Source: Vandiemenella viatica (Eukaryota; Arthropoda; Insecta; Orthoptera; Morabidae). Taken from it: a stretch of DNA of 64,000 bases. The stretch is taken from assembly GCA_031002005.1 (NCBI GenBank), contig CM061919.1, positions 177,675,121 through 177,739,120 of the forward strand, in the 5' to 3' direction. Positions 30,740-41,479 of this stretch are shown one piece after another; position 1 is the stretch's first letter; the number at the start of each line of letters is the position of its first letter. Under the pieces are notes generated by a model that saw only the letters and a list, made by a program, of their open reading frames with translations, was not told the origin of the DNA and ran no database searches. Both the position numbers and the translations under genes were made by a program.

Positions 30740-33440
30740 TCACCAACCTGGCAATTCTGTTTCTGAGTGCATGGTAGACATAGTTTTGTTTGTGTTTTCA
30801 ATTGCAAGCATCCTTTTGGTTCTTAGTACAGACTTTGAGCATATAAAGCCAAAGTCAGCTAAGATTTCTGGCAAGTCTATCAGCCCATTGACAACTTTGA
30901 AAAAGAAAGACAGGTCAGTCACTTGTCTGCGACTTACTAGGCTACTCAGCTTATACTGGTGATAAACAACACTGAAATCTATTGCATCCTCAGAATTTAA
31001 TAGTATAATAGTATAAACATTTACAAAATGTTTGCTGTATTTTTCAATACAATTGATGTTTTGATCAGTGAATGAAGACCAGACCACAAACCCATACTCC
31101 AGTATGGGTTTGACGAATGTTGAGAAAAGAAATATCAATGTTTTGGTATTTCTGAACTCCTTGCTTGCTCTACAAATAAAGCCTAGGTTTCGATAGGCAC
31201 AAAGTGTTATTTGATTGATGTGATCAGAGAAGGTTAGTTTGTCGTCAATAATCTTTTATTGTTTTTACTGTTTGGATAATTTGACTGTCAATCAGGTAAA
31301 TTGCGGGCAGTTGGTTGTGAGATTGCGAGAAAGAGATCACTGCATATTTTTTTATGTTTAATGTTAACTTGTTCTTCGTGCACCATTTCGCAAGCTCCTC
31401 AATGTCTTGTTGGAGGATTTGTAGGTCTTGTTCACTACTAATTATGCTGTAAATCTTCATGTCATCTGCATACAGTTGGTATTCAGACCTGATGTTATCA
31501 CCAATATCATTAATGAATATACAGAATAGGATTGGACCAAGATGCGAACCCTGTGGGACACCAGAAGTGAAATTGAATTCGTTTGACAGATGACCGGCAA
31601 CCCGTACCTGCAGGTGCCTATTGGAGAGGTACGAGCGCATCCATTTCAGTGCTTTTGATCAGGCACCATAAAAACGCACCTTTTTTTTTTTTTTTAGCAG
31701 GACTTCATGGTTCACCATATTAAAGGCCTTGCTGAAGTCTCTGAAGTCTTCCTTACCTCTGCTCAGTGAATTTAGTATGTGGTTAACATAGCCATACAAA
31801 TTGGTGGTTGTGGATCTGCCACCAAAGAAACCATGTTGTCTGGTAACTATATTATTTTTGAAAGCAAACGTCGTTTGTGGTAGGACTGTTCTCTCCAAAA
31901 GTTTTGCAAGTGATGACTGGATACATATTGAGCTATAGTTAGCCACATTTGATTTATCTACAGTTTTATGGATGGGGCTGATGTAGGATAATTTCCATGA
32001 ATCGGGAAAATTGCCAGTTTCCAGAGATTTATTAAAGTTATGTGTGATAGGCTCACATAGACTCACCACACAGTTTTTTAGGAAAACATTTGGTATTCTG
32101 TCGGGTCCATCACCTTTATTAATATTTAGTGAGGAAAGTTGACAAAAAACACATCAAAGCAGACTTCAAACTCTGTGATGTGTGCATCGGGAGTTTCATT
32201 ACATTTTGTAATCTCTTCTAGGTCATCAGCAGCATCAAGTGGTATGTCAGGTGGAGTTTTGTAATTACTATTGAAAAAATGAGGCAAACAAATTACTGAC
32301 CTCATTACCATTATTTGCAGATACATTGTCCCGGGCCATGGTAGCTGGAATATCAACACCACTATGGCGTTTATTCTCTATAAAGCTCCAGAATTTGCTT
32401 GTATCACTTTTCAAGCTATTTTCAACCTTATCCAAATATTTTTGACAGCAAGATGCACTTAGCTTTTTACACTGAGACCTCAGTTTAATAAAAATTAAAT
32501 AATTACTGTGTGTTTTCTTCACTTTGAAGTTCCTATATGCTATTTTCTTTTGCTTAATAGTGAATATGAGTTCATTGGAGAACCAGCAAGGATAATCTCT
32601 ATTCTTTTTTTTTTATTTAATAGGACAAACTTAACTATTCCTTAATTTACAATGTCATAGAACAAATTCACTTTATCATCAATATTGTCTATTTTGTATA
32701 GATCAATCCAATTTACCCTAAGGAAATAATTATTCAATGCTGCATAGTCAGCATTATTGAATGCATATGAAGAGGTATCATTCTGTTTCACGTTAGAACA
32801 GAATTTAAAATGAGCAGACAGGGCTGGGTGATACTTGTCCTCATCAACAATTGGAGATGTTTAGTCAGCAACAATGTCAAAGGTCACTGAAGCAAAAGTC
32901 TAGAATTCTACCACTGTTGTTGTGGATACTATTGGGTTGGAGACATCCAGTGAGAAGAAATTTCTCATTTAACAGGCTTTCACACACTAGCTGCGACAGA
33001 TTGCTACAAATGTTATAGTCACCAAAAACCAATAGTTTATTATTAGGATTTTTTTTTTTTTAAATATAGTTAACAGCAAACAGGTGACTTAAGTAAACAT
33101 CTGTGCGAGAATGCGGGGGTATATGTACACATCCTATAATAATGTGACTATGAAATCCCTTGATTTTGACAAATATTTGCCCCAAGCCACTATCAATAAT
33201 ATCAATTGGTTCAATACTTATATTACGGTTAACAGCGGTGAAGACACCTCCACCACGCTTATAATTGCTAGTACTCAATTCTGTACCTTCCTAAGAATAT
33301 TATACTTGTTGCCAACTATTTCACCATCCAATATTAATAAGTGGAGCCACGATTCCTTAATACACAACACATCACAGTTACAGTATGCAGATGAGACTAG
33401 AAAGTTCTTTAGCTTAGTTCTGAGCCCGCTGGAATTCTGA
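30740..33440 (-). mobile_element. Jockey/CR1-superfamily LINE, endonuclease to C-terminus, broken
   Basis: In minus-strand order: endonuclease part 33060-33278 (NYKRGGGVFTAVNRNISIEP), RT at 31659-32069 (GNFPDSWKLSYISPIHKTVD, TRQHGFFGGRSTTTN, DFRDFSKAFNMVNHEVLLKK), RT palm at 31245-31640 (GVPQGSHLGPILFCIFINDI, YQLYADDMKIY with both catalytic Asp), and C-terminal domain 30740-31138 (VKPILEYGFVVWSSFTDQNI). Frames are separated by shifts. A T-run at 31681-31695 breaks the coding sequence. Confidence 0.85.
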
Positions 33441-33953
33441 TAATACACTAGGATGTCCTTTTTGAAATGTGTGCTTTTCTTTGGGGAAACAAAAAGCAGA
33501 TGCTTTAACTATTCTAGGAACTCCATTGACATATTTGATTGTTTATTTTCCTTTTCTATAATAGTTGTTGTAATAATAGACAACAATGACATAATCACCA
33601 CTTGATAAAAAAAAAACTCTGTCAGAAACCAGAACAAAGATGGTTATTAGAATGACGCTCACACTCAAATATCAGTTGTGCCACCTCGGAATAGCGCAGT
33701 GTGGGGAGGGCCCAACACATTTCTATCAGTATTTCATTATGAAACTTTATAATACTAAGGAAAATCAAATTACTTTTAAGCAATGTAAACAATAAAGGAT
33801 AGGAGAAATAACACATTACTCAATAGAGTTGAAGGCTAGAGGGCTGTGATGACTATAAAACATACAAGACAAACACAAACATATAAATTTTGGTTTAAAA
33901 ACTTATTCATCTAGGCAGGATCGGACTATTTGACAAAGGAAGTGTGCACACAC
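33441..33953. other. No recognised feature
   Basis: AT-rich DNA between a LINE and a hAT element. Part of it could be the upstream end of the LINE. Confidence 0.35.
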
Positions 33954-34317
33954 TAGGGTTGTTGCGGATGTCATCTTTGCGGATGTTCAGTGATTGACAT
34001 CCGCGGACGTGGATGTTTTGCGGAAAGCGGATGCAGATGTGGAAAAATAACTTTATGATTATTTAGATTTTAATATTTTGTCAAAAATAAATTTAAACCA
34101 ACCTTTTTTCATAAGTAAATTCTATTTCCATATCATACTGCAATATTGATTTATTTTTGCCTCATGTTTTAACAAAAAAAAGTTATGGGATGATTTCACA
34201 AGTGAATTAAATTATTTACGTAACTTCGCACGCGTCTGAAAACCACTCTTTGTCATATAGGTCTTATAACTATACGCCTCTTTGACAGCGAGGTCATTCG
34301 AGGCGTGTAACATTCGG

Positions 34318-34500
34318 GGCTAGGAACAGGAAGGAATTCGGACATAGTCTGTTAAAGGAAGCATTCGCCTGGAGTGATTTGGGGAAGCCATGGAAAACCG
34401 AAAGCTGGTTTCCCGGACGGGGATTAGAAACGGCGTTCTCCCGAATGCGAGGCCAGGCCGTTACAGCCTACTCGCCACGCTCAGTTCCATGCTCGCCACC
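34318..34500 (-). repeat. SINE inside the hAT element
   Basis: The minus-strand copy of the common SINE reads gaattccttcctg, cgaatgcttcc, aaatcactccaggcg, cggttttccatggcttcc, then a head with gtttctaatccccg (B-box-like, damaged) toward 34450-34500. Confidence 0.75.
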
Positions 34501-34859
34501 TACCTTCCCACCGCTCTAATGGCACATTCACAGTACAACTTGTAGGACCTAAGAGATATTTTCCATAAAAGAACTCTTGATGGTCCGTGAAAACGGTTAC
34601 AGGTTCCTTTTTTTCCACTCAATATTTTTTTAACAAAGTAATAAGATTATTACACATTTTAATTTAAATACAGACTCCAAAGATTCTGTAAAATAACAAT
34701 AATTTCATGTGATCTAAAAATTCCAGTCACAGAGTTTCTTATCAGCCGCGCAGTGCACCTCTACCATTGTCACCTGTTTGTAAAAGGAGGCCTACAGTTT
34801 AACGTGGAATTCGAATCACCGAGCATCATAGCATCTTAGCATTAACAAATCAAAGCTTT

Positions 34860-35023
34860 TGTGAACGAAGGCTTTCCCGGCGTGTCGCTGCAATATATTC
34901 TTCGCGGGTTCGCTGCCGGACTGTGTAGGTAAAGGACGACGAGCTTTCGGTGACGATCTCTGTCGCCATCCTCAGGCTTGGTGTTGACGCTGCGATGACT
35001 AGAGCTGCAGTGCTGTCTCTGGT
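34860..35023 (-). repeat. 164-bp insertion with perfect 12-bp TSD
   Basis: aatcaaagcttt occurs at 34848-34859 and 35024-35035, an exact 12-bp duplication bracketing the insert. A long duplication of this kind implies target-primed or staggered retrotransposition. The insert is GC-richer than its surroundings. On the minus strand it contains CCTGAGGATGGCGACAGAGA...CACCGAAAG, hammerhead-like. No tRNA boxes and no poly(A). It may be a fragment of a Penelope-like or other retroelement. Confidence 0.7.
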
Positions 35024-36133
35024 AATCAAAGCTTTGCCAGAAGTGACTGTGAATTTTAAGACCCATGAAAATAATTACAGCTGAGACAGGGATTTGAGCA
35101 AGGGACTTTCAGTTACCCCAATCGTATGCCGTATCTAAGTCAACAGACAAATCTGGATGTAATTACAAATATTCAAACATAGTAAAATCAACTTATTTTT
35201 TTCTGTATAATTTATTTTTGTTATCCCACAACACAAATGTACTTTTATATGACAGAATACTTATTTTTCAGTACTTCTAAATTCATATGCTTGCGACGTG
35301 TGATTCTGGTATGGAAGGTCCGCGGTTCGAAAATTCGGGTTCTGGATGCAATTTTTGCAGGCCTTAAAATCGACCGTCACGTCTGGTAAAACTTCGATTT
35401 GTTAATGCGAACATACAAGGACTATACCTAAATTTTACGAACATCTGATGAACCTGAAGGGAGTCTGAAAAAAGGACACTTTTCTAAAGCAATCAGTAAC
35501 GCTAAAACAACATTTAGTCGTAAAGGACCAGAAATTTCTGAACTCTTTCTGTATGATTCTCCATAACGACCATCGCGACACAGGCCCCCATCGTCAAAAA
35601 TTAAACCAAACTAATGACGGCTGACACACGCTGCGGTGTCATTTGAACTCACTTCAATCAAGTGAGCGACAATAAGAAAAGTGTCGGTTTGTGACTGTGC
35701 GGGCTTGGCGCCGTATATTGTAGCCCGACCTTTACTTTACATGCTGGTTCAAACTTGTAAATTCGTCACTTAGCTAATAACACTGTTTAGTTCATTGTTA
35801 TTTTTATTGCAAGATCGTCAGAAAATAACCACTTTTTTGTTATGTAAGCGACGATGGGCAGAATCTTGAATAAAGAAAAAAGAATAATATATATTGCAAT
35901 GTAAACAAAACATCTGCAATACATCCACATTAAAAAATTGCGGATGCAGATGCAAAAGCAGATGTAGGATTTCACGCGTAAGTTTCGCACTTGCGGATGC
36001 GGATGTCCGTTACATCCCTAGCACACACAACAGCGTACCACATGACTAACATGGCGATCAAGAACACTGTGGAGGTGATAGTTATGGTGGGGGTAAACTA
36101 ATGTAGAGTGAACTATCAATAACTCTCAGGAAA

Positions 36134-36135
<2 letters not shown>

Positions 36136-36165
<30 letters not shown>
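36136..36165. repeat. (AT)n microsatellite
   Basis: About 30 bases of alternating AT. Confidence 0.92.
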
Positions 36166-36168
<3 letters not shown>

Positions 36169-39100
36169 ACAGAAGGTTGTAGCATAACAGATTACTCAGA
36201 GAATGATAATTACTCTGAGGAAAAAAATCGGTAGCTATGGAGACCAGATGGTAACAAGGGAGCAAGAGGATTGGGTGAGTGATGGAAAAAGTTAGTTCGC
36301 GTTTTTGAGGTGATGATATAAAGTTACTGATAGCAAAGGACCTCTGTAATTTTTCGGATGTTTATCAATGAAGTAAAACGAGAATAAATGTCAAATGAAT
36401 CCTAAGAAAATTATGATTATTCAAATACGAGAAGTTAATAGGTTCGAACATTAAAGTTTCTGTACTCGTGCCAACTGAAAATCACATTAAATACAACAAG
36501 ACAATCTTTTATAAAATACGATAAGGTGATGAATTGCAAAAGTAGATATTCAAATATGTTGATTGTATTAATGGAGCCATAGAAAAAAGGACTATAAATA
36601 AATTTAAAAGAATTTTGTTAATATTATTAACAAATGATCAATAACTGATAGGTTCTCACTTTGAACCTACTGGTCCACAGTGTGATGTGACGGTTCTGGG
36701 AGCCGTAATTTATTCATGAATTTATTTTGTATAATCACAGGTAAAATTTAATTAAAATTATTTCAAATAGAAAAGGGTTCATAAATTATAAATATTGAAA
36801 AATCATAACAGCGCATGAAAAACTAGACTGCCATAACTTGACAATTTATTCTTATATGGTGTACATTTGCGAATGTGTTCAATTTGACATTGATTTTATA
36901 AACAAAGAGTTATTTGAAATATATCCTCTGGCTAAAACTCATGAATGTTCAGCAGATTGAGACTCTTATCTGCGAGTTTCCTCACCAGTGCCAATATAGG
37001 GGCATCAGAGCAGTTTAGTGTATTCCAGACTATGGGTGGGAATCTTTACTGTAAGTCAGCACTGGGGTGGACACGCCAACACCTCAATCTTCATTCAAAC
37101 CACCTCAAGTCACACTTGTGCCAGTATGAACATAAACACTTATAACTGTGTACTGGTTGCCTCTTGGCGGCTGCCAGCTCGTCTGTGACCTCTTGCCTCA
37201 AGAGTCATTGGTCGAGTGCCTGTCCAGATGGTGCCTTCCGCCCTTGTGGACTATGAGTTCCATTCCCCTTCTCCACCCGTGTACAGTCGGGCCCAATCCC
37301 ACTTTGCATCCCCTTCTCTAGTCTCTGAATACATGCAGACATGAAAAAATGTTTTAAACAAAATAGTAACAAAAAATTAATTTTTGATATGGGGGGGGGG
37401 GGGTCACATTCACGCATCCCCCACACATCATCTTTCTTCACTCTGATTATTCTGATTAGCTGAAACCCCCTTTCCCCATCGTCATTTCAAATGTTGAACT
37501 TCTCTGTCTAACATAGTCTGTCTTTTTCTCCCATGTTTACATGATATCTATTTTAGCACGTCTCGATTTGCTCCGGTCACTTGAGTCTTGGTTTCCATAA
37601 ATTTTCTCAATTTTTAAAATGCCACGAAGAAGGGATTATCCAAGACAGGTGTTGCAGACACACAAATATTCTGCTTTAGGCCTATTGAAGCCTTAACTGG
37701 CTGGCAGGTGACGAGGGCCAATCCTCTTGAGCTGCTCGGGGGTCTTTGAAGCTGGGTGTTTGACTGCCTGGCCATCAGCCACGTACACACAAATAATAAT
37801 TTCTCGACTTATTGCACTGCTCATCCTGTGCCCATACTAATTAAACAATGTAAGATTATCATAATTTTCTGTAATATTACATTTATGCCCATTTCTCCAT
37901 GAAAATAAATATTTGCTATACATAATATTTTATTATTATTATTATTCCTATTAGTTTGCAAATTGACTTCACTGTCCACTGCTCCTTTTTTGTGTGTGTC
38001 CATAGCTATCATTTTCAAAGGAGTTATAATTTTAGCCATGTTTACTTTGTTATGAGGTGCATTTACAGCTGTATTACGTTCTTCATTGACAAAATACAAA
38101 CTTATTAACACTGCCAAAATGATTTCTTAGGCTATCAAACCATTTCCATTTTAACGGGTCAGAACTAAAAATTGTGTTTAGTGCAACAGACCATCATGAA
38201 ATAATTGTATTCCACCTGGAGTCACAATATTAGATTCATACTTTCATTTGTGCTTTCTGATAAAATACCAATGTTACCTACATATTTTTAGATATAAACA
38301 CATTTAATCAAGATCAAGTGAAGGAAATAAATGAACAGAAAATTATGATGAGCTACAAAGCTATCATCAAATTGTATTCAAACTGATTACCATTTGTATA
38401 TACATTACAAAGAAACATTCACTTTACTACACCATAGAGTCTACACATGACACTTATGTGCCATCAGTTTTTCTCTCACCATACCAAATTTCAAAGACAT
38501 GGTAAACGATATAGAATCATTAATTGCACATCTATTATACATATTGTATCCATGTCAACTTTAAAACCAGATGTGACCTATTTATTTGCTACTGTTGGAA
38601 AGATAATTACCATTTACAACCTATCCATTCAGACAGCACTCCCTTGTCAAAAAATGCCAAAATCATTCATGTTAATGAATCCCAAATTACTAAAATTTTC
38701 AGAACCATAGGAAATAAGTATACCCACTGTGTTATTACTTCATGATGTTTTGAAAATTTACCTTTTACAAAGTTCAAGGTTTGGACAATGCATTGCGGTC
38801 TCTTGCATGATTGTAATTACCCACCAACATCAATTAGAAATTTACTTGCACAATACGAAATCTGTGACCTTTGGGCAACCTTAGAAATATGGATTCCTCT
38901 TTCTTCCTTGTGTGTTAAATCATTTGTATGGATCTGTTTTTTCCTGGTGTCATGTATTCGCGATAAATATCTGACCTTTCTCCCTCTATTGTCTGTGTGC
39001 ATAATGTGATTTACGTATTTATTTGATATGTGCGAGTGCCCATACTACGGCACAGCTCGATTATAACTCTTATCCCAACCTCATAATAAAAACTATATAG

Positions 39101-39630
39101 TACACCATCACTGCAAGTTTTAAATACACAATATTCATTACCAAATGACATTTCCTTGTCTCTTGCTCAAATCTTCTCATTGCAGTACAGACCTGGGTTT
39201 TACACTTTAACAAACTTATCGCTCACTGCACACTTTCGATTTTGGATCTTCCCTTATGAATTCACTCATAAGTTTACTATTTGTTACTATTCTGCCCGCT
39301 TTATAATTCCATATGTAACTAATCAAAGTACCATTATAATTAAGATCAGTAATATGGTCTGAGATTCTGCATATTAAATTCTTTTTCAACATCGAAAGAA
39401 CAGATTTTTTTAATTATTATAAATGCCTTCTATTTCACACTAAAGTTTTCATGTGCATTTCAAATTAAGTATCAAAACTATAAGACTTTCCTCCCGGAGA
39501 GTATTTAAGACATAGATCATTACTCTCTCATTGAAAAACTTCGATTTCTACAGACGTTTGACTTGGATCTATTAGCAGTCTTATATGTGCAGTGCAATTT
39601 TCTTTAACCAAAAATTGTGTCTTTTACTCC
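36166..39630. other. 3.5 kb without recognised genes or elements
   Basis: AT-rich, with short open frames that lack motifs, a G-run at about 37391-37402 and a (TAT)n stretch near 37930. It could be intron or intergenic. No SINE or LINE motif was recognised. The remaining NO66 exon(s) were looked for here by eye and not found. Confidence 0.45.
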
Positions 39631-40154
39631 ATTCCCCCGCAGGGGCCTGGTACGCAAGTGCCAGGTACGGGTTTGGCGAACCCGCGGTGCCCGAGCTGGA
39701 AACTTGTGAGCGCCGCAAGTTTCCCACACCGTAATCTCCTACTATGCTTCAATGACCACCGTAGAGCGTGGCGGTGAAATGTTGTGTGCCTAGGAGAACG
39801 GGGATCATGGCTTCATCGCCCGGATCGCGAGGACGGAACAAACCTCTATAAAAAAACCCTCAACCTCAAGATCGGACACGTGCTGAGGAGGTGGATGAGT
39901 GGTGAGGCAAACCACCCGCTAACGTGCGACTTCAGGGGCACCTGCGCACCCCTGTTGTATCAGCATTTCTCTTTAAAATGGTTTTTACTCGTGGGACCAA
40001 AATTCCTACCAACAAAAAACCCCTGTGGCCCGGGTGTGTCGCAGGTAAATAAAAACACACCCAGTTCTTACAAACGGCGAGGGTTGAAAGCCCTCCTCCG
40101 GATGTAAATAACAGTAACGGCAAGGGTTGATTTATTGACAATGCCTTCGTTATT

Positions 40155-41339
40155 ATGACAAGGGTGGAGGGATCTTTTGAGAAGGTCTCTCCATTCTATG
40201 TTCAGAAAGGTTTAGAGGGTATTGCGGGTACCCTCAAATCGGTCAAAAAGCTGAGGAATGGGACACTGCTTTTGGAAACATCCACCCACAAGCAGGCTGT
40301 CCAACTCCTTAAGTGTGAGAAGCTCGGGGAGTTCGCAGTGAAGTGTGAACTCCATAAAACTCTAAATTCAAGTAAAGGTGTCATCACCAGCAGGGACCTT
40401 ATGGATTTAGAGACCGAGGAACTCCTTAAGGAGTGGTCAACAGAACATGTGGTCGAGGTTCGTCAGATTAAACGAAGGGTTAACGGCAGTCTTGAGAAGA
40501 CAGCCACCTTCGTCCTGACGTTCGACACTCCGACGTTGCCCAAAAACATTAAGGCAGGGTATTTGAACTTGAATATTCGCCCGTATGTACCGGACCCAAT
40601 GCGCTGCTTTAAGTGCCAGTGGTTCGGTCATACGACGGCGACCTGCAAGGGCAACCCCACCTGTGGGAAGTGCGGAAAGGTGGCTCATGAGCCAGGCACT
40701 AGCTGCACGCTCCCACAGGTGTGTGTCAACTGCTCCGGGGCACATCCAGCCTGGAGCAGAGAGTGTCGATTGTATCTGGAAGAAAAAAAGATACAGGAGT
40801 TGAAAACGAAAGAGCGCATATCATATGGCGAAGCTAAGAAGCGATATAAGGCTCTGGCTCCACCAGTCTTCGCTACCAGCTTCGCGAAGACGTTATCAAC
40901 TCCCGTAAGGAAAGAAAGTATTGCTACCCAGACGTCTGTTGCGGACATGGGCAAAAGTCCAATGTGCTCATGTCAGTGCAGATGTGGTGCCACACCCATC
41001 AAGGTCATTACACCTAGGACCTCGCACGTCGGTAGCAATACTCTGACAACATCGAACACATCGACAGCAGGTTCAGCAAGTCCACCAGCAAAGACACTGC
41101 CATCCGCTACAGCAGTGGGTCCCTCTGCAACAGCAGAAGCGGCCCCTGAAACAAGAGAATTGGTAACGGCAACGCCATCTGCTGGTAGCGGATGGCAAAC
41201 AGTGCAGAAGATTAGGGTTCCGACATTTAAGCTCACGGACCCCACTATGTTGGTGAAATCCCCTCCGACTTCTCCTCCCAGATTCCCCTCTGGAAAGGAG
41301 AAGAAGGGGAACAGGCTTTGGCGGAAGAAAAGTCCGTAA
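40155..41339 (+). CDS. LINE ORF1: gag-like nucleic-acid chaperone with CCHC zinc knuckles
   Basis: A 394-codon frame starts at an ATG (MTRVEGSFEKVSPFYV). Residues around 150-210 hold three CCHC-type knuckles: CFKCQWFGHTTATC, CGKCGKVAHEPGTSC and CVNCSGAHPAWSREC. ORF1 proteins of I/R1/jockey-group LINEs bind element RNA. The C-terminal half is low-complexity Ser/Thr/Ala/Pro. The TAA at 41337-41339 looks like a nonsense change: the same frame continues with DSEASQRKSSSDTEDDIMLV up to a 14-G run at 41453-41466. So the original ORF1 was probably about 40 codons longer. Confidence 0.85.
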   Translation: MTRVEGSFEKVSPFYVQKGLEGIAGTLKSVKKLRNGTLLLETSTHKQAVQLLKCEKLGEFAVKCELHKTLNSSKGVITSRDLMDLETEELLKEWSTEHVVEVRQIKRRVNGSLEKTATFVLTFDTPTLPKNIKAGYLNLNIRPYVPDPMRCFKCQWFGHTTATCKGNPTCGKCGKVAHEPGTSCTLPQVCVNCSGAHPAWSRECRLYLEEKKIQELKTKERISYGEAKKRYKALAPPVFATSFAKTLSTPVRKESIATQTSVADMGKSPMCSCQCRCGATPIKVITPRTSHVGSNTLTTSNTSTAGSASPPAKTLPSATAVGPSATAEAAPETRELVTATPSAGSGWQTVQKIRVPTFKLTDPTMLVKSPPTSPPRFPSGKEKKGNRLWRKKSP

Positions 41340-41479
41340 GACTCCGAGGCCTCACAACGAAAATCGTCTTCGGACACCGAAGACGATATCATGCTGGTGG
41401 ACGAACCTTGTTCTGGTCCTCAGCAGTCAGCAATGGAAGACACACCCGATCTGGGGGGGGGGGGGGTTAAATAGGTAGG

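Larger units (their letters stand above)
33954..36020. mobile_element. hAT-like non-autonomous element with 8-bp TSD
   Basis: The perfect duplication gcacacac flanks it (33946-33953 and 36021-36028). The ends tagggttgttgcggatg and ...catccgcaagtgcg... / ttacatcccta are inverted. Subterminal GCGGATG motifs are repeated many times at both ends (33963-34045 and 35938-36010), which is typical of hAT transposase binding regions. No transposase frame survives in 2067 bp. It contains a SINE and a small insertion. Confidence 0.85.

Noticed and set aside
30678..30962. 94-codon frame as the missing NO66 C-terminal exon
   Set aside because: It lies on the antisense side of the LINE C-terminal domain and lacks the NO66 features expected after AHIL-R.
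36166..39630. Cryptic gene in the long unassigned stretch
   Set aside because: Frames are short, lack motifs and show AT-driven composition; no splice-consistent chain could be built by eye.
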